Assembly (NCBI GenBank): GCA_017483425.1
Contig: JAFUWM010000210.1
Span: 1-28,284, forward strand
Direction of reading: 5' to 3'
Length of the DNA: 28,284 nt
Origin: Lachnospiraceae bacterium
Lineage (GTDB): Bacteria > Bacillota > Clostridia > Lachnospirales > Lachnospiraceae
The notes beneath the pieces are model-generated. The model saw only the letters and a list, made by a program, of their open reading frames with translations, was not told the DNA's origin and searched no databases. Made by a program: the position numbers and the translations under genes. Below are positions 26,287 to 28,284 of the stretch, in pieces. The first letter of the stretch is position 1. The number at the start of each line of letters is the position of its first letter.

Positions 26287-26319
26287 TTCATGAGTGCAAA
26301 GAGAAATTGCACTCATGAA
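26287..26319 (+). promoter_or_regulatory. 13-bp stem-loop between rpsD and rpoA
   Basis: A perfect 13-bp stem (TTCATGAGTGCAA with TTGCACTCATGAA) around the 7-nt loop AGAGAAA, 6 nt after the rpsD stop. No T run directly follows (TCCTATACTG), so full termination is unlikely. It may cause partial attenuation, mark an RNA processing site, or stabilise a 3' end. Confidence 0.65.
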
Positions 26320-26336
26320 TCCTATACTGTGATTTT

Positions 26337-26352
26337 TCCGGCATTTGCCGGA
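26337..26352 (+). promoter_or_regulatory. Small hairpin next to the rpoA ribosome site
   Basis: TCCGGC/GCCGGA (26337-26342 with 26347-26352) around ATTT, ending 3 nt before AGGAGG (26356-26361). Its closeness to the ribosome site suggests that it could affect rpoA translation; it may also just keep the site open. Confidence 0.5.
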
Positions 26353-26368
26353 GTCAGGAGGTATTCGA

Positions 26369-27352
26369 TTGTTCGAATTTGATAAACCCAAAATAGAGAT
26401 ACTGGACAGCTCCGAGGATGGAAAGTACGCAAGATTTGTGTGTACTCCTCTGGAGAGAGGCTATGGGATCACTATAGGCAACTCTCTGAGGCGCATCATG
26501 CTGTCTTCACTTCCGGGAACGGCTGTAAGCCAGGTGAAGGTTGACGGAGTGTTGCATGAGTTTTCTACAATTCCCGGTGTCAAGGAGGATCTCACGGAGA
26601 TAATCCTAAATATAAAGAACCTTGCTATTCGAAATAACAGCTCTTCAGATGAGGTTAAAACCGCATATATAGAGTGCGATGGTGAGGGTGAAGTAACCGG
26701 CGCTGATGTGCAGTGCGATCAGGATGTGGAGATAGTAAACAAGGATCAGCATATAGCTACGCTCAGCGGTAAAGACGCAAAGCTTTATATAGAGCTTACT
26801 ATCACGGGCGGCAGAGGCTATGTCTCGGCCGAACAGAATAAGAGCCCGGAGCTCCCGATAGGAGTGATCTCGATCGATTCTATCTATACACCGGTAGAGC
26901 GTGTAAATATGAGCGTGGAAAATACCCGTGTAGGACAGCAGACAGACTTTGATAAGCTTACGCTGGACGTATATACAAACGGAGCTCTCAGCCCGGAAGA
27001 TGCCGTAAGTCTTGCGGCAAAGGTTCTTTCGGAGCATTTAAATCTTTTTGTGGATCTGTCGGATGCTGCAAGCCGTACAGAGGTAATGTCCGCGAAGAAA
27101 GAAGACGTCAAGGTAGACGTGATGAATATGTCTATAGACGAGCTTGAGTTGTCGGTGAGATCATATAACTGTCTGAAGCGTGCGGGCATCAATACGGTTT
27201 TAGAGCTTACCAATAAAACATCCGATGAAATGATGAAGGTCAGGAATCTCGGGCGCAAGTCATTGGAGGAAGTTCTGGAGAAGCTTAAGGATCTGGGACT
27301 CGAGCTTAAAGCGGGACCACCACCATCAGCAACGACAACAACAACAGAGTAG
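26369..27352 (+). CDS. rpoA: DNA-directed RNA polymerase subunit alpha
   Basis: 327 residues against about 315 in Bacillus. Assembles RNA polymerase and contacts promoters and activators through its C-terminal domain. Seen: [20 protein letters not shown] and [20 protein letters not shown] (N-terminal domain), then the [23 protein letters not shown] and [20 protein letters not shown]. Extra length is a Pro/Thr tail ([13 protein letters not shown]). The start is TTG at 26369, giving [12 protein letters not shown] as in relatives, with AGGAGG seven bases upstream. A longer reading from the TTG at 26345 would run through the ribosome site and the hairpin and is rejected. Confidence 0.96.
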   Translation: MFEFDKPKIEILDSSEDGKYARFVCTPLERGYGITIGNSLRRIMLSSLPGTAVSQVKVDGVLHEFSTIPGVKEDLTEIILNIKNLAIRNNSSSDEVKTAYIECDGEGEVTGADVQCDQDVEIVNKDQHIATLSGKDAKLYIELTITGGRGYVSAEQNKSPELPIGVISIDSIYTPVERVNMSVENTRVGQQTDFDKLTLDVYTNGALSPEDAVSLAAKVLSEHLNLFVDLSDAASRTEVMSAKKEDVKVDVMNMSIDELELSVRSYNCLKRAGINTVLELTNKTSDEMMKVRNLGRKSLEEVLEKLKDLGLELKAGPPPSATTTTTE

Positions 27353-27449
27353 ATTAAACAGGGGTCATATGTAATTCCACAGGGTATATGATTCCATCCG
27401 CCGGGATAGTAAGACCGAAGGGCATATCCGGGTAGCGAAAGGAGAAAAA

Positions 27450-27983
27450 ATGGAATACAGAAAATTAGGAAGAACATCATCACAGAGAAAAGCTCTTTTG
27501 AGAAATCAGGTCACGGCGCTTCTGCTTCATGAGAAGATTGTTACTACAGAGGCTCGTGCGAAAGAGGTTCAGAAGATTGCGGAGAAGCTTATAACTATGG
27601 CTGTCAAAGAGAAAGATAACTTTGAGACAGTTAAGGTCAAAGCTAAAGTTGCCCGTAAGGACAAAGATGGCAAGAGGGTCAAGGAGGAAAAGGACGGCAA
27701 GAAGGTAACGGTTTATGATGAGGTAGAGAAAGAGATAAAGAAGGATCTTCCCTCAAGGCTTCATGCCCGCCGCCAGATGCTCAAGGTTCTTTATCCGGTG
27801 ACAGAGGTTCCGAAAGAGGGAGCTCAGAGGAAGAAAAATACCAGGAAGATAGACCTTGCCCAGAAGCTCTTTGATGAGATTGCACCAAAGTATGTTGACC
27901 GCAAGGGCGGATATACGCGTATCGTAAAGATAGGACCCCGCCGCGGCGATGCAGCAATGGAAGTGCTCCTCGAACTTATCTGA
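27450..27983 (+). CDS. rplQ: 50S ribosomal protein L17 with a large insertion
   Basis: 177 residues against about 120 in Bacillus. Located near the tunnel exit. The family core is intact: [39 protein letters not shown] (30-49), then after the insertion [32 protein letters not shown] and [20 protein letters not shown]. The insertion, about residues 51-101, is Lys/Glu/Asp-rich ([20 protein letters not shown] and on), in place of the short turn of other L17 proteins. CGAAAGGAG precedes the ATG. Last gene of the superoperon. Confidence 0.96.
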   Translation: MEYRKLGRTSSQRKALLRNQVTALLLHEKIVTTEARAKEVQKIAEKLITMAVKEKDNFETVKVKAKVARKDKDGKRVKEEKDGKKVTVYDEVEKEIKKDLPSRLHARRQMLKVLYPVTEVPKEGAQRKKNTRKIDLAQKLFDEIAPKYVDRKGGYTRIVKIGPRRGDAAMEVLLELI

Positions 27984-28011
27984 ATAACAGAAAAACAGTA
28001 TCTAACGAAAA

Positions 28012-28042
28012 CCCGGCTCGTGAAACACGGCGCCGGGCTTTT
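28012..28042 (+). terminator. Terminator of the ribosomal superoperon
   Basis: CCCGGC/GCCGGG (28012-28017 with 28032-28037) stacked on CGTG/CACG (28019-28022 with 28026-28029) around the loop AAA, with a small internal loop, then CTTTTA. It lies 28 nt after the rplQ stop. Confidence 0.85.
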
Positions 28043-28131
28043 ATTAGTATTTCCCGTTTCCTTTGGCATGTTTTGATTGCCCAGCCGTGTAAATCGACAC
28101 TATAGCGTACCTACCAATGTATGTGGTATAA

Positions 28132-28157
28132 CAAAAATAGCCCTTTGGCTGTTTTTG
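28132..28157. terminator. Second terminator-like hairpin, bidirectional form
   Basis: CAAAAATAGCC (28132-28142) pairs with GGCTGTTTTTG (28147-28157), with one G-U, around CTTT. The A/T outer arms make it look like an intrinsic terminator in both directions. No gene in the window ends close by; it may back up the rplQ terminator or serve a minus-strand gene. Confidence 0.55.
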
Positions 28158-28205
28158 AGCGCCTGCTATGGTAAAACGAGAAACTGGTGCACCTGCAAGA
28201 ATATA

Positions 28206-28214
28206 TGGTATAAT
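28206..28214 (+). promoter_or_regulatory. Extended -10 promoter abutting a start codon
   Basis: TGG plus perfect TATAAT (28209-28214), with six bases to the ATG at 28221. That places the transcription start on the start codon, the same spacing as at 10810. The 8-bp palindrome GGTGCACC (28186-28193) covers the -35 region and could be an operator. Confidence 0.6.
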
Positions 28215-28220
28215 CAGCGA

Positions 28221-28284
28221 ATGAATAATAAATATAAAGACAAAACCATGGATTTCATACTGTATGCTTCTTTCATCTGTTGGA
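28221..28284 (+). CDS. Start of an unidentified gene, truncated by window edge
   Basis: Twenty-one codons are open to the right edge: MNNKYKDKTMDFILYASFIC and one more residue. No Shine-Dalgarno sequence precedes the ATG, but a perfect extended -10 does. The segment after the charged start (MDFILYASFICW) is fairly hydrophobic. Too little is present to name it. It might also be spurious, but the promoter argues for a real gene. Confidence 0.5.
   Translation, partial: MNNKYKDKTMDFILYASFICW

Noticed and set aside
27353..27449. Regulatory hairpin in the rpoA-rplQ gap
   Set aside because: The best pairing is GGATA/TATCC with a long loop, too weak to annotate.
1..28284. tRNA, rRNA, CRISPR arrays, insertion sequences, prophage or defence genes
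   Set aside because: I saw no cloverleaf with CCA end, no rRNA-like stretch, no spaced direct repeats and no transposase or phage protein; the window is mostly core genome.

Overview
The window looks like a chromosome segment from a Firmicute of class Clostridia, most likely Lachnospiraceae. The evidence is the gene content and order, the strong AGGAGG-type ribosome binding sites, type-Z (zinc) S14 and zinc L36, a cysteine-poor S4 of the kind seen in this family, a split transketolase, and a DUF5711-CvpA gene pair. This is inference from protein character; no 16S gene is present.

Layout. (1) 1-2143: a secreted transglutaminase-like surface protein whose first codons lie off the left edge. 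(2) 2225-3415, minus strand: a zinc-ribbon, single-pass membrane protein with a very acidic tail built on 42-bp DNA repeats. (3) 3570-10722, plus strand: a tightly packed run, pfkA-dnaX-ybaB-recR-galM-araD-transketolase N-transketolase C, mixing glycolysis, replication, repair and pentose metabolism and closed by a strong hairpin at 10737-10764. (4) 10810-12517: a DUF5711-like membrane protein and a CvpA-family protein. The first has an extended -10 box so close to its ATG that a leaderless mRNA is likely. The pair ends at a textbook terminator. (5) 12518-12903: no protein gene, but a promoter followed by about 235 nt of clearly structured, pseudoknotted RNA that leads into rpsJ. (6) 12904-27983: the complete S10-spc-alpha ribosomal protein superoperon with secY, adk, infA and rpoA. 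It lacks the map gene that usually sits between adk and infA in Firmicutes. (7) 27984-28284: terminator, a second hairpin, several extended -10-like boxes, and the first codons of an unidentified gene running off the right edge.

How the genes work together. The ribosomal block makes 27 ribosomal proteins, the SecY translocon pore, adenylate kinase, IF-1 and the RNA polymerase alpha subunit. Many junctions overlap by TAATG, TGATG or ATGA, implying translational coupling. A strong promoter between infA and rpmJ can drive the alpha-operon part separately. The pfkA-to-transketolase run pairs the clamp-loader subunit DnaX with its frequent neighbours YbaB and RecR, then adds sugar epimerases and both transketolase halves that would feed arabinose-type pentoses into glycolysis.

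The most interesting element is the structured RNA at 12624-12856 ahead of rpsJ. It has a long-range closing helix, an internal pseudoknot and several hairpins, and starts almost at the predicted transcription start. Its size and pseudoknotted form recall the raiA-motif RNA of Firmicutes, but this identity is unverified and the position in front of S10 would be notable. Other points worth a second look are the matched leaderless-looking starts at 10810 and 28221, the A7 run plus hairpin in dnaX, and the 50-residue insertion in L17.
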